From Pseudarthrobacter sulfonivorans (GTDB lineage: Bacteria > Actinomycetota > Actinomycetes > Actinomycetales > Micrococcaceae): a DNA stretch of 64,000 bases. A program made the translations under genes and the position numbers. The notes beneath the pieces were generated by a model that was not told the DNA's origin, ran no database searches, and worked only from the letters and a program-made list of their open reading frames with translations. How positions within the stretch are numbered: position 1 is the first letter of the stretch; every line of letters starts with the position of its first letter. Shown piece after piece: positions 1 through 9,900 of the stretch. The stretch covers positions 434,001 through 498,000 of the forward strand of contig NZ_CP013747.1 in assembly GCF_001484605.1 (NCBI RefSeq), read 5' to 3'.

Positions 1-870
1 AACGCTTTGCATGGCACGACGGAAGTCTGAAATATCTGCATCACCCCTGAGTTGGCTCAAGGGGCGATGATTTAGATTTCGGTTCTTAAGAACCTCAATC
101 AGATCGAAGCGAAGGTCTTTAATTAGACTTGGAATGGGATCATCGGGAGGTGAAGGAAGGCTCTCCAAGTCTCGGAGGACGACCACTCTGTTTTCGGTAG
201 AGATATCATCAGCCAACTGAGTTAAGACGCTAGTTTTCCCAGCTTTTCTGAGGCCAAAAAGCCCAGCAACACGCTGATTACTAACGTCGTCCCGAAGGGC
301 TTGCATCAATTGGCGTCGGCCGAAGAATCGATCCCCACGAACGGGCGTGGACTCGTAAAAGAGATCCCTAGCGTATATGTAGTCGCGGAGTAGCGACACC
401 AGTGACACAGGGTCTGTGTCGTCAATGCTTGCAAGTGGTATCGCTAAGAAACCGCCTCGGGACCAGTCATCGAGCTTTTGTCGCGCCCTCGGATCAGGGG
501 ACCAGACGAACACTATGTCCGGAGTAACATCACGTTTGAGTTTTCCGATAGCACTCCTCGCAGCCTCCAACTCCCTGATTTGAAGGTCGGCATACGGGCT
601 ATAGAAGACCATAACCTCCCGAGTGAGGCCAAAGGCGGCCTCAATGGCTCCACTGAACCGAACCAAAGAGAGGCTGCACTGGTATAGGCCGCTGACGGAA
701 CATCTCTGGGCGTGAACCATCTGCGAACCCAACTCAGCAAAGGCTTTCCGATGCTGACGGACGATCGGAAACCTGGACTCTAGATCAGCTATATGAAGAC
801 GCAAGTTGTCGTTAGAAGGGGGCCGGACAGCGCCAGCACGCCACCCACTCGACATCGGCACCGTGGACAT
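1..870 (-). CDS. P-loop NTPase (STAND/AAA-like), 3' end missing at the window edge
   Basis: I read 290 uninterrupted codons on the minus strand from an ATG at 870 to base 1, with no stop, so the gene continues outside the window. A Walker A motif G-L-R-K-A-G-K-T-S lies at residues 206-214, preceded by RFFGRRQLM at 181-189, an arrangement common at the start of STAND and related ATP-binding modules. Residues about 60-165 form a separate alternating strand/helix domain (VMVFYSPYADLQ, then IVFVWSPDPRARQKL) that I cannot assign. A GGGAG lies four bases before the ATG; later in-frame ATGs at 855 and 720 are possible starts. Codon use is less GC-biased than in the core genes, which fits transfer. 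Proteins of this build in tRNA-borne islands are often conflict or defence NTPases, but that role is inference. Walker B and any C-terminal sensor lie outside. Confidence 0.7.
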   Translation of the reverse strand, partial: MSTVPMSSGWRAGAVRPPSNDNLRLHIADLESRFPIVRQHRKAFAELGSQMVHAQRCSVSGLYQCSLSLVRFSGAIEAAFGLTREVMVFYSPYADLQIRELEAARSAIGKLKRDVTPDIVFVWSPDPRARQKLDDWSRGGFLAIPLASIDDTDPVSLVSLLRDYIYARDLFYESTPVRGDRFFGRRQLMQALRDDVSNQRVAGLFGLRKAGKTSVLTQLADDISTENRVVVLRDLESLPSPPDDPIPSLIKDLRFDLIEVLKNRNLNHRPLSQLRGDADISDFRRAMQSV

Positions 871-1099
871 GCTACTCCCATCACAAGATCAACTCCCCAC
901 GACGTTACACGCTTAGTGCTGAGACTCCTTTACGTGGGGCAAGCCGCCTGCACACGAAGAGTCATCTGCCTATCGGTGGTCAAATTCCAGTAGGTCCAGT
1001 GAGCCTCCTCTTCCTTGGACCGGACTCGCCCTCCACACTGGCCGTCTATTTGTTGGGCCGCGAGGTAATCTGCACCACGGCTGGCAAGCTGCCTTCGAA

Positions 1100-1299
1100 A
1101 TGAGCGGTGTCGGAAAGACCGGCCTGGCAACCGTCGCACTGGTGGGATTCGTACCTGGGTTGTGACGCGACCCGGGGCTTCGGAGGCCCGGACAAGCCCT
1201 CCGGTCAAAAAGATCGGGGTATACACGGGCACCGTGGTCGAGGCTCCAAGGCTCTACCAGGTCACAGCCGACGGGGACTGCTCCGCGACCCTGAAGTAG
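1100..1299 (+). pseudogene. Possible frameshifted small coding remnant
   Basis: An ATG at 1100 opens a frame reading MSGVGKTGLATVALVGFVPG that stops after 21 codons. The neighbouring frame continues from about 1162 to a TAG at 1297-1299 and ends with VKKIGVYTGTVVEAPRLYQV followed by TADGDCSATLK. This end has normal-looking amino acid composition and GC-rich third positions. Joined by one frame change the two halves would make a protein of roughly 66 residues with a hydrophobic N-terminus. It may be a decayed gene, a small gene starting at GTG 1162, or chance. I recognise no family. Confidence 0.2.
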
Positions 1300-1327
1300 T
1301 GTTCAGATGGCGCCAGGCCCGAGGCAA

Positions 1328-1447
1328 ATGAAGCCAGCAGAGCGTCCAACCATGGTTAACGAAAGTGAGTTCGCGCAACGTCCAGACCTGGTCATGTCCG
1401 GAACGAGCAAGCGCCCGATGAACTTCCAAGCGAACTACGCCACCTAG
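1328..1447 (+). CDS. Possible 39-residue small ORF upstream of the HTH gene
   Basis: An ATG at 1328 opens 39 codons ending at TAG 1445-1447, eight bases before the ATG of the HTH gene. A GAGG sits three bases before the start, which is rather close. The product is hydrophilic and has no recognisable motif. Its position directly in front of the HTH gene on the same strand would suit a coupled leader gene, but this is inference and it may be non-coding. Confidence 0.25.
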   Translation: MKPAERPTMVNESEFAQRPDLVMSGTSKRPMNFQANYAT

Positions 1448-1455
1448 GAGTTCCA

Positions 1456-1731
1456 ATGGACCTTGAGTTTTACGAGCCAGCCGAGGCAGCGGCCCTCATG
1501 CGGTGCACCGAAGCCTGGCTTCGGGAAGGCGCAGCCAGCGGCCGGTTCCCGCACGCCTGCTGGGGCAAAGGAAAGATCATCTTCACCTCAGAGCACATCG
1601 CGGAAATTGCCCGTCTGCGAGAGGTCCCGGTCCACACCGGTTCAACGCAGCAGGAACGGTTGATCGGCACGAGGGCACGGCGGCGTCTCTCGCCGCTCGG
1701 CTACCAGCAACCCCGATCACAGCAGGCATGA
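1456..1731 (+). CDS. Small HTH DNA-binding protein, excisionase-like
   Basis: This 91-residue protein has an N-terminal region (about residues 5-54) with the pattern of a winged helix or MerR/excisionase-type helix-turn-helix: FYEPAEAAALMRCTEAWLRE, then a short wing rich in Gly and Lys (WGKGK), then IIFTSEHIAEIARL. The C-terminal 35 residues are Arg- and Gln-rich and probably flexible. An AGGAG lies five bases before the ATG, a strong ribosome site. The gene converges on the integrase with only eight bases between the stops. Small proteins of this type in integrated elements commonly direct excision or regulate the integrase. That role is inferred from size, fold pattern and position; an AlpA-like or general element regulator is equally possible. 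Confidence 0.6.
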   Translation: MDLEFYEPAEAAALMRCTEAWLREGAASGRFPHACWGKGKIIFTSEHIAEIARLREVPVHTGSTQQERLIGTRARRRLSPLGYQQPRSQQA

Positions 1732-1739
1732 CTCCCGTG

Positions 1740-2870
1740 TCAGCGCACGAATCCGGTGATCGACCGCTCGGTGGCATCAGCACCGGCCTGCAGTGCTTCC
1801 GGCATCAGATGGCCATAGACCTGCTCAGTAGTCCGGGTTGAGGCATGGCCAAGGCGTCGCGAGATCGTGAACAACGAGACACCGTCCTGGATCAGCCAGG
1901 ACGCATGCGTGTGCCGGAGGTCGTGGATGCGCGGGGACTTCTTCAGCCCTTGAGCTTTCGCCGCCCTCACGGCCGGAACCCAGTAATGATGCCAAAATAG
2001 CTTGTGGATGATCCGCTGCCCCTTGGGCGTCGTAAACAGAAGCTCATCAGCAGGACGGCTGGCCACGAGGGGTACCAGCAGGTCAACCAAGGCAGGGTTG
2101 ATCCCGATTGTCCGCTTCCCTGCACCTGTCTTGGTAGCCCCGATGTAGTACTGCGACTGGCCGTCCCGTTTCCAGGCTTTGTTAATTCGCACCGTTGGTG
2201 GCTTGGAGAGCAAATCGACGTCGGCCACTTTCAGTGCAGTAGCTTCGCCGAATCTGGTCCCTGTCATCACCAGGAAGTTCGTGAATGTCTTGTACCGCTC
2301 CCCCATGGCATCAAGAACCATGTTGAACTCTGTGTGAGTGAGGAACATGGCTTCGTCCTCAGCCTTGTCGACACTTGGCAACTGCACGCCGCGGCACGGA
2401 TTTCGAGGGATGTACCGCAACATCTCAGCAGTGTTCATCGCAGCAGACAGAAGGCCGTGAACGTTGTGGATCGTCTTCGGCGACTTTCCCTTCGCCGCCA
2501 TCGACTTCACCCAGTGGCTGAGGTGCCTGTAGTCGAGTTTGTCCGCGGGGATGTGGCCAATGACGTTTCGGATGTGAAGGTCGAGCATCACCTGATATGT
2601 CTTGGTGGTCCCGCTCGAAGGTCGAACAAGCAGGTCAATATGTTCCTGGACGACCTCGGCGACCGTCGGAACCCTTGCTTGATTTGTGAGGAGGGCGGAC
2701 TGGGCGATCTCAAAGGACTGGCCGTTTGCATCAAGCAGCCGTTTGAGAGTCTGCGCTTCGATTTCCGTGATCACTGTTATGCCTTGGCTGCCCCCAGTTT
2801 TGGGATCACGCCAGCACACCATGAAAGACGTCGTTCCGTCTTTTTTGAGGCGTTTGCGGATGTTTGCCAC
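1740..2870 (-). CDS. Site-specific tyrosine recombinase (integrase)
   Basis: This 376-residue protein has the layout of phage-type integrases: an arm-binding N-terminus (about 1-60), a SAM-like core-binding domain (about 68-160) and a catalytic domain (about 175-365). The catalytic set is visible: R206 in TGTRFGEA, H316-x-x-R319 in IHDLRHTHAS, H342 in RRLGHAS and the nucleophile Y352 in QVYGHL. The start is GTG at 2870 (MANIRKRLKK) with no clear Shine-Dalgarno sequence. The gene sits 86 bases from the 3' end of tRNA-Leu and is transcribed away from it, the usual arrangement for an element using that tRNA as attB. The protein should cut and join the element at that tRNA. The gene is intact, so the element may still be able to move if the other end and the excision factor are intact. 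Confidence 0.95.
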   Translation of the reverse strand: MANIRKRLKKDGTTSFMVCWRDPKTGGSQGITVITEIEAQTLKRLLDANGQSFEIAQSALLTNQARVPTVAEVVQEHIDLLVRPSSGTTKTYQVMLDLHIRNVIGHIPADKLDYRHLSHWVKSMAAKGKSPKTIHNVHGLLSAAMNTAEMLRYIPRNPCRGVQLPSVDKAEDEAMFLTHTEFNMVLDAMGERYKTFTNFLVMTGTRFGEATALKVADVDLLSKPPTVRINKAWKRDGQSQYYIGATKTGAGKRTIGINPALVDLLVPLVASRPADELLFTTPKGQRIIHKLFWHHYWVPAVRAAKAQGLKKSPRIHDLRHTHASWLIQDGVSLFTISRRLGHASTRTTEQVYGHLMPEALQAGADATERSITGFVR

Positions 2871-2899
2871 ATAAAAATGCTACGCCCGTGTCGACGAAA

Positions 2900-2930
2900 A
2901 CTGTAGATTTGTCCACATCGAACTGGTCAA
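2900..2930 (-). promoter_or_regulatory. Possible integrase promoter
   Basis: On the minus strand a TTGACC (2930-2925) is followed after 19 bases by TACAGT (2905-2900), or after 17 bases by the weaker TCTACA. This would place transcription start a short distance before the integrase GTG at 2870. The spacing is imperfect and the call rests on hexamer resemblance only. Confidence 0.3.
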
Positions 2931-2956
2931 TCGCTGGCTGACCTGCGGTAACACTG

Positions 2957-2990
2957 TGCCCGAGGTGGGACTCGAACCCACACACCTTTC
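2957..2990. other. Predicted attachment site (att junction) in the tRNA-Leu 3' part
   Basis: The integrase gene begins 87 bases beyond the 3' end of the tRNA, and foreign composition begins at the same place. Tyrosine integrases typically recombine within the T arm and acceptor stem of the target tRNA. The direct repeat partner should lie outside the window on the left. The core is inferred from position only. Confidence 0.4.
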
Positions 2991-3038
2991 GATACCGCAT
3001 TTTGAGTGCGGCGCGTCTGCCAATTCCGCCACTCGGGC
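2957..3038 (-). tRNA. tRNA-Leu(CAA)
   Basis: The minus strand folds as a class II tRNA. Acceptor arms are GCCCGAG and CTCGGGC with discriminator A at 2957. The D arm contains GGCAGACGCG, the anticodon stem CCGCA/TGCGG encloses the loop CTCAAAA with anticodon CAA, a long variable arm follows, and the T arm reads GGGTTCGAGTCCC. The length is 82 bases and no CCA is encoded. It reads UUG codons. Its 3' end is the likely integration site of the island to the left; the gene remains complete, as is usual when an element restores the tRNA end. Confidence 0.95.
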
Positions 3039-3242
3039 GCGGAATACGCTGTGCAAACCGGTACGCCCACAGCTGATTGTGAGCAACGCGATCGCTTCAC
3101 GTACGCGGAATTACTCTACATGCAGATAGGCTGAATTCCAGAATCGCGCCGCTGACGCCGCAATAGACCATGCAGATCAAACTACGGCCGCGGGCGCACC
3201 TAAGATGGTGATGTTCCCGCCGTACCTTTCCAAGGAGATCCC

Positions 3243-3848
3243 GTGACTGAACAAACGGAGTCAAAACCCACGTCCCAGCCGGCGCGCCGCGTCATTGTGG
3301 CCGAGGATGAAACCCTCATCCGACTCGACATCATCGAGATCCTGCGCGGCGAAGGCTATGACGTAGTGGGCGAAGCAGACAACGGCGAGAAGGCCGTGCA
3401 GCTCGCCGAGGAACTCAAGCCGGACCTCGTCCTGATGGACGTCAAGATGCCGATTATGGATGGAATCACCGCGGCCGAGAAGATCGTCAAGGCCCGCATC
3501 GCCCCCGTGGTCCTTTTGACGGCTTTCAGCCAGAAGGAACTTGTGGAGCGCGCCCGCGATGCCGGCGCCATGGCCTACGTGGTCAAGCCCTTCACCCCGG
3601 CGGACCTCATCCCCGCCCTGGAAATTGCGCTCTCCCGCCACGAGGAAATCAAGGCCCTCGAAAGCGAAGTGTCGGACCTGCAGGAGCAGTTCGCCACCCG
3701 CAAGCTCGTCGAGCGCGCCAAGAGCCTGCTAACCACCAAGATGGGCCTGACGGAGCCGGAGGCTTTCCGCTGGATCCAGAAGACCTCCATGGACCGCCGC
3801 CTCAGCATGCGCGAGGTCGCCGAGACCATCATCAACCAGGTCAACTAA
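3243..3848 (+). CDS. pdtaR: Response regulator with ANTAR RNA-binding output domain
   Basis: The 201-residue protein has a receiver domain (about 15-130) with acidic pocket E21/D22, phospho-acceptor D66 in LVLMDVKMP, T93 and K115. An ANTAR domain follows (about 140-201) with helices containing KLVERAKSLL and MREVAETIINQV. ANTAR proteins bind paired hairpins in RNA and act as antiterminators. Mycobacterial PdtaR is phosphorylated by the soluble kinase PdtaS, and no kinase gene is adjacent here. The start is GTG at 3243 with AAGGAG five bases upstream. A TAAGAT at 3201-3206 could be the -10. The gene stands alone between the tRNA and a strong terminator, and it converges on pyk. Confidence 0.93.
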   Translation: MTEQTESKPTSQPARRVIVAEDETLIRLDIIEILRGEGYDVVGEADNGEKAVQLAEELKPDLVLMDVKMPIMDGITAAEKIVKARIAPVVLLTAFSQKELVERARDAGAMAYVVKPFTPADLIPALEIALSRHEEIKALESEVSDLQEQFATRKLVERAKSLLTTKMGLTEPEAFRWIQKTSMDRRLSMREVAETIINQVN

Positions 3849-3858
3849 AAGATTATGT

Positions 3859-3890
3859 ATTGAGCCTGTCGGGATTTCGACAAGCTCAAT
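3859..3890. repeat. REP-like palindrome
   Basis: The arms attgagcctgtcg (3859-3871) and cgacaagctcaat (3878-3890) pair over 13 positions with one mismatch and a 6-base loop. The sequence closely resembles a palindrome of the TTGAGCCTGTCGAAA / TTCGACAAGCTCAA type that I recall as scattered in intergenic DNA of many actinobacteria. It lies between the convergent pdtaR and pyk genes, just before a separate terminator hairpin. Genome-wide repetition is inferred, as only one copy is visible here. Confidence 0.55.
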
Positions 3891-3915
3891 CACCGGACGC
3901 CCGGAGACCAAAGAA

Positions 3916-3950
3916 AAGGACCCCTGCCAGCCGGCAGGGGTCCTTCCTTT
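3916..3950. terminator. Bidirectional intrinsic terminator between pdtaR and pyk
   Basis: A 13-bp perfect stem (aaggacccctgcc paired with ggcaggggtcctt) with a 4-base loop runs from 3916 to 3945. It is followed by a T-rich tract on the plus strand and, in reverse, by TTTTCTTT on the minus strand. It can stop transcription from both pdtaR and pyk. Confidence 0.85.
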
Positions 3951-3957
3951 TAGATTG

Positions 3958-5439
3958 CTATACCGTCGGCCAGGGACCGAGCTTTTCCCTGGGCGCACCA
4001 GCGTCGCCGCCCAGGCTGCCGGCGTCGCCCAGGTCTCCGACCCGGTGAACCTTCAGCATGTTCGTGGAACCGGCCTTTCCGGGAGGCGAACCGGCGGCGA
4101 TGACCACCAGGTCGCCGTCGTTAACCACTTTCAATTCCAGCAGGCTGCGGTCAACCTGCGCGGTCATCTCGTCGGTATGGCCCACCATGGGTACCAGCAC
4201 TGGCTGGATGCCCCACGTCAGTGCCAGCTGGTTCCACACGTGCTCCAGCGGAGTGAATGCGAACACCGGCTTGATCGGGCGCAGGCGTGACAGGCGGCGT
4301 GCCGAATCACCGGACTGGGTGAAAGTACAGATGTACTTTGCTTCCAGCTGGTCGGCGATTTCGACGGCGGCGCGGGTGATGGCGCCACCACGGGTCTTGG
4401 GCTTGGTGCCCAGCGGCGGAACGCGTTCCAGGCCGTGGACCTCGGTGGATTCAATGATCCGGGCCATGACCTTGACGGTCTCGATCGGGTACTTGCCCAC
4501 GCTGGTCTCGCCGGACAGCATAACGGCATCTGCACCGTCGAGCACGGCGTTGGCGCAGTCCGAGGCCTCTGCACGGGTGGGGCGCGGGTTGTCGATCATG
4601 GATTCGAGGACCTGCGTGGCCACGATGACCGGCTTCGCCCAGCGGCGTGCCAGTTCGATAGCACGCTTCTGCACGATCGGCACTTCCTCCAGCGGAAGTT
4701 CCACACCGAGGTCGCCACGGGCCACCATGATGGCGTCGAAGGCATCGATGATTTCGTGCAGCTGGTCCACTGCCTGCGGCTTTTCGATCTTGGCGATGAC
4801 CGGCACACGGCGGCCTTCTTCGTCCATGATCTCGTGCACGCGGACGATGTCCGAGGCGTCACGGACGAACGACAGGGCAACCAGGTCAACACCGCGGCGC
4901 ATGGCCCAGCGGAGATCGTCCTCGTCCTTTTCGCTCAGCGCCGGCACGTTGACCGCAACGCCGGGAAGGTTGATGCCCTTGTTGTTGGACACCATCCCGC
5001 CGACGGTTACCTCTGTAACGACCTTGACGTCGTCGACCTCAATCGCCCGCAGGGCAACCTTGCCGTCGTCGATCAGCAGGGCATCACCCACGTTGACATC
5101 CTCGGTGAGGCTCTTCAGCGTGGTGGAGCAGATCTCCTTGGTGCCCGGAACGTCTTCGGTGGTGATCGTGAAGATGTCACCCTCGGCCAGGGCATGGGGG
5201 CCGTCCACAAAGCGGCCAAGACGGATCTTGGGCCCCTGCAGGTCAGCCATGATTGCCACAGGCTTGCTCAGCTGGGCTGCTGCCTTGCGGACATTCTCGT
5301 AGGTGCTGTCGTGCACGGAGTAGTCACCGTGACTCATGTTCATCCGGGCAACATCTACACCGGCTTCCAACACCGCGAGGGTGTTCTCAAAGCTGGCAAT
5401 TGCCGGGCCAAAAGTGGCCACAATCTTAGCGCGTCTCAT
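3958..5439 (-). CDS. pyk: Pyruvate kinase
   Basis: The 493-residue enzyme transfers phosphate from phosphoenolpyruvate to ADP in the last step of glycolysis. It starts MRRAKIVATFGPA, the typical beta-barrel entry. Visible motifs include RMNMSHGD near residue 33, ADLQGPKIRLG with the substrate-binding region, VIAKIEKPQAVDQ with the catalytic Lys, MVARGDLGVELP, and the metal/cation site region ATQVLESMI. A C-terminal allosteric domain follows from about residue 350. Length is normal, with a short Gly-rich tail. On the minus strand TAGGGT about 10 bases before the ATG may be a -10 element. The gene lies just downstream of gltD with a 71-base gap and is probably expressed separately. Confidence 0.97.
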   Translation of the reverse strand: MRRAKIVATFGPAIASFENTLAVLEAGVDVARMNMSHGDYSVHDSTYENVRKAAAQLSKPVAIMADLQGPKIRLGRFVDGPHALAEGDIFTITTEDVPGTKEICSTTLKSLTEDVNVGDALLIDDGKVALRAIEVDDVKVVTEVTVGGMVSNNKGINLPGVAVNVPALSEKDEDDLRWAMRRGVDLVALSFVRDASDIVRVHEIMDEEGRRVPVIAKIEKPQAVDQLHEIIDAFDAIMVARGDLGVELPLEEVPIVQKRAIELARRWAKPVIVATQVLESMIDNPRPTRAEASDCANAVLDGADAVMLSGETSVGKYPIETVKVMARIIESTEVHGLERVPPLGTKPKTRGGAITRAAVEIADQLEAKYICTFTQSGDSARRLSRLRPIKPVFAFTPLEHVWNQLALTWGIQPVLVPMVGHTDEMTAQVDRSLLELKVVNDGDLVVIAAGSPPGKAGSTNMLKVHRVGDLGDAGSLGGDAGAPREKLGPWPTV

Positions 5440-5510
5440 ATACCTACCCTAGTAGTGTCCTGCATTGGTTAAGTTGTTGTGGAGGTGAATCCGCGGCGAA
5501 CTGACTGTTG

Positions 5511-6960
<1,450 letters not shown>

Positions 6961-6968
<8 letters not shown>

Positions 6969-9900
6969 CGGTCACCTCCAGGATTCGAGCCCATACTTCT
7001 TCGCCATCAGGGTCCAGGCCCTCTTCGATGGCGTCCAGTCGGGTTTGCAGGACTGCCGCGTAATCGCGCGGCAGCACTTTGGTAATACGGGCAGCGGTAT
7101 CGTCGAAGTTCTCCAGCAACCGCGCCGCATGGAGCGATTCCGTTTCCTCGACATGCTTCACCAGCAGGCCGTGGACGATGTCCCGGTCTTCGGCGTCGAG
7201 TCCAACGAGCTGGAGTTCGCCGGACTGCAGGGCGTCCTTGTTGACCTGCGTGGTCTGCAGGTCCAGCACGTAGGCGGTTCCGCCGGACATGCCGGCGCCG
7301 AAGTTGCGGCCGGTGCGGCCGATGATCAGCGTCTGCCCGCCGGTCATATACTCGCAGCCGTGGTCGCCGATGCCTTCAACAACTGCGGTGGCCCCTGAGT
7401 TACGGACCAGGAAGCGTTCGCCCACCTGGCCGCGCAGGAACATCTCGCCGCTGGTGGCGCCGTAGCCGATCACGTTGCCGGCAATGACGTTGCTTTCGGC
7501 CTTGAACACGTTGGTGCGGTCCGGCCGGACGATGATCCGCCCGCCGGAAAGGCCCTTGCCCACGTAGTCGTTCGAGTCACCGAAGAGGCGCAGCGTGATG
7601 CCGGCGGGCAGGAAGGCGCCCAGCGACTGTCCCGCGGTACCGGTCAGGGTGATGTCGATGGTGTCCGGCGCCAGCACGTCCGTGCTGAACGTCTTGGTCA
7701 CCGTGTGGCCCAGCATGGTGCCCACGGAGCGGTCCGTGTTGATCACGTCCACCGCGATCTTCACCGGGCTGCGGTCAGTCAGCGCCTCCGTGGCCATGGT
7801 GATCAGGCGCTGGTCAAAGTGCTTGTCCAGCTCGTGGTTCTGCGAGGTCATGTTGCGCAGCGGAGCGTCGTCGTCGAACTCGAGCCCGTGCAGGATCGGG
7901 TCCAGGTCCAGGCCGTCGGCCTTCCAGTGGTTGATCGCTTCGCGGGCATCCAGCACCTCGGCGTGGCCGATCGCCTCTTCGATGCTCCGGAAGCCGAGTT
8001 CCGCGAGGATCTCGCGGACTTCCTCGGCCAGGAATTCGAAGAAGTTGACCACAAATTCGGGCTTGCCGGTGAAGCGGGCCCGCAGCTCGGGGTTCTGCGT
8101 TGCGACGCCCACCGGGCAGGTGTCCAGGTGGCAGACGCGCATCATGATGCAGCCTTCCACGACCAGCGGGGCGGTGGCGAAACCGAATTCCTCGCCGCCG
8201 AGCAGCGCGGCGATAACAACATCGCGGCCGGTCTTGAGCTGGCCGTCCACCTGGACCACCACACGGTCGCGCAGGCCGTTGAGCATCAGCGTCTGCTGCG
8301 TCTCCGCGAGCCCCAGCTCCCACGGCACACCCGCGTGCTTGAGCGAGTTCAGCGGGGACGCGCCGGTCCCGCCGTCGTGGCCGGAGACCAGTACGACGTC
8401 GGCCTTCGCTTTGGTGACACCCGACGCCACAGTGCCGATCCCCACTTCGGAGACGAGCTTAACGTGCACACGGGCCGAGGGGTTGGCGCGCTTTGCATCG
8501 TAGATGAGCTGCGCGAGGTCCTCGATGGAGTAGATGTCGTGGTGCGGCGGCGGCGAAATCAGGCCGACGCCGGGCGTCGAGTGGCGCGTCCGGGCAACCC
8601 AGGGGTACACCTTCTGCGCCATCAGCTGGCCGCCTTCGCCGGGCTTGGCACCCTGGGCCATCTTGATCTGGATGTCGTCAGCGTTCGTCAGGTACAGGCT
8701 GGTGACGCCGAACCGGCCCGACGCGATTTGCTTGACGGCAGAGCGGCGCTTCGGGTCCAGCAGGCGGTCCACGTCCTCGCCGCCTTCACCGGTGTTGGAC
8801 TTGCCGCCCAGCTGGTTCATGGCGATCGCGAGGGTCTCGTGGGCTTCCTTGGAGATGGACCCGTAGCTCATGGCGCCGGTGGAGAAGCGCTTCACAACGC
8901 TGGAGACGGGCTCCACTTCCTCCAACGGAACAGCGGGACGGTCGTTCTTGAACTTGAGCAGCCCGCGCAGGGTCATCAGGTTCTCGGACTGGTCATCCAC
9001 GCCCTTGGTGTACGCCTTGAAAATGTCGTAGCGGCGCTCACGCGTGGCGTGCTGGAGGCGGAAGACGGTCTCCGGGTTGAACAGGTGCGGCTCGCCGTCG
9101 CGGCGCCACTGGTATTCGCCGCCGCCCAGGAGCGGGCGGTGCGGCAGTTCGATGCCGCCTTCGGGGTAGGCCATCTGGTGCCGCGCCGAAACTTCGGCGG
9201 CGATGACGTCCAGGCCCACGCCGCCCAGCTGGGAATGCGTGCCGGCGAAGAACTCGTCCACCAGTTCCTGTCCGAGGCCCAGGGCCTCGAACGTCTGCGC
9301 ACCGGTGTAGGACGCAACAGTGGAGATGCCCATCTTGGACATGATCTTCAGGACGCCCTTGCCGAGGCCCTTGATCAGGTTGTAGACGCCGTCCTGCGGG
9401 GTGACCCCAACAACGTCACCTGCGGTGATGAGCTGTTCCACGGATTCCATGGCCAGGTACGGGTTCACGGCAGAGGCGCCGTAGCCGATCAGGACAGCCA
9501 CGTGGTGCGTCTCGCGGACGTCGCCGGCCTCGACCACCAGGGCGGTCTTGGTGCGGTTGGCGCTGCGCAGCAGGTGATGGTGCACGGCGCTGACCAGGAG
9601 CAGCGAAGGAATCGGGGCCCATTGCGCGTTCGAGTCACGGTCGGACAGCACAACGTACTGCACGCCGCGGTTGATCGCGCCGGAGACCTGCTCGCAGATC
9701 TCGGTGAGCCGGGCACGCAGCGCGTTCTCGCCGCCTTCGGGGCGGTAGAGCCCACGGACCTTCATGGCCACGCGGTCGCCGTCGGGCGTTTCGATGTTGG
9801 CGATCTTGGCGAGCTGGTCGTTGTTGATCACGGGGAACGGCAGCATGACCTGCGGCTGGCGGACCTGCTTGGTGTCCAGCAGGTTGCCGTTCGGGCCGAT

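Larger units (their letters stand above)
871..1455. other. Mostly non-coding island stretch with doubtful coding remnants
   Basis: This gap between the NTPase start and the HTH gene has no convincing full-length gene. Open frames on both strands, including a 100-codon minus frame at 930-1232, are short, rich in Arg and Pro, and lack a recognisable domain or good ribosome site. Two weak coding signals are listed separately at 1100-1299 and 1328-1447. The segment directly above 870 should hold the NTPase promoter, but I see no clear -35/-10 pair there. Confidence 0.4.
1..2957. mobile_element. Right end of a genomic island integrated at tRNA-Leu
   Basis: This stretch lies between the left edge and the 3' end of a tRNA-Leu gene. 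It carries a tyrosine integrase whose 5' end faces the tRNA 87 bases away, a small HTH protein of excisionase type, and a truncated P-loop NTPase. The first 60 bases are 50 percent G+C by count, against strongly GC-rich neighbours beyond the tRNA, where ordinary core genes begin. Integration of tyrosine-recombinase elements at tRNA 3' ends is established. The exact border and the far end, which lies outside the window, are inferred. Whether the element is an integrative plasmid, prophage remnant or defence island cannot be told from this end alone. Confidence 0.7.

Noticed and set aside
930..1232. 100-codon minus-strand frame in the island
   Set aside because: Highly basic composition, no domain and no ribosome site; the opposite strand looks slightly more protein-like.
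2004..2906. 300-codon plus-strand frame opposite the integrase
   Set aside because: It mirrors the integrase, whose catalytic residues are intact; the antisense product has no recognisable pattern.
4058..5302. Long plus-strand frame opposite pyk (and similar long frames opposite gltB, gltD, acnA, dxs and fadB)
   Set aside because: These are shadows of GC-rich genes: Ser/Arg/Pro-rich, no domains and no ribosome sites, and exactly antisense to well-recognised enzymes.
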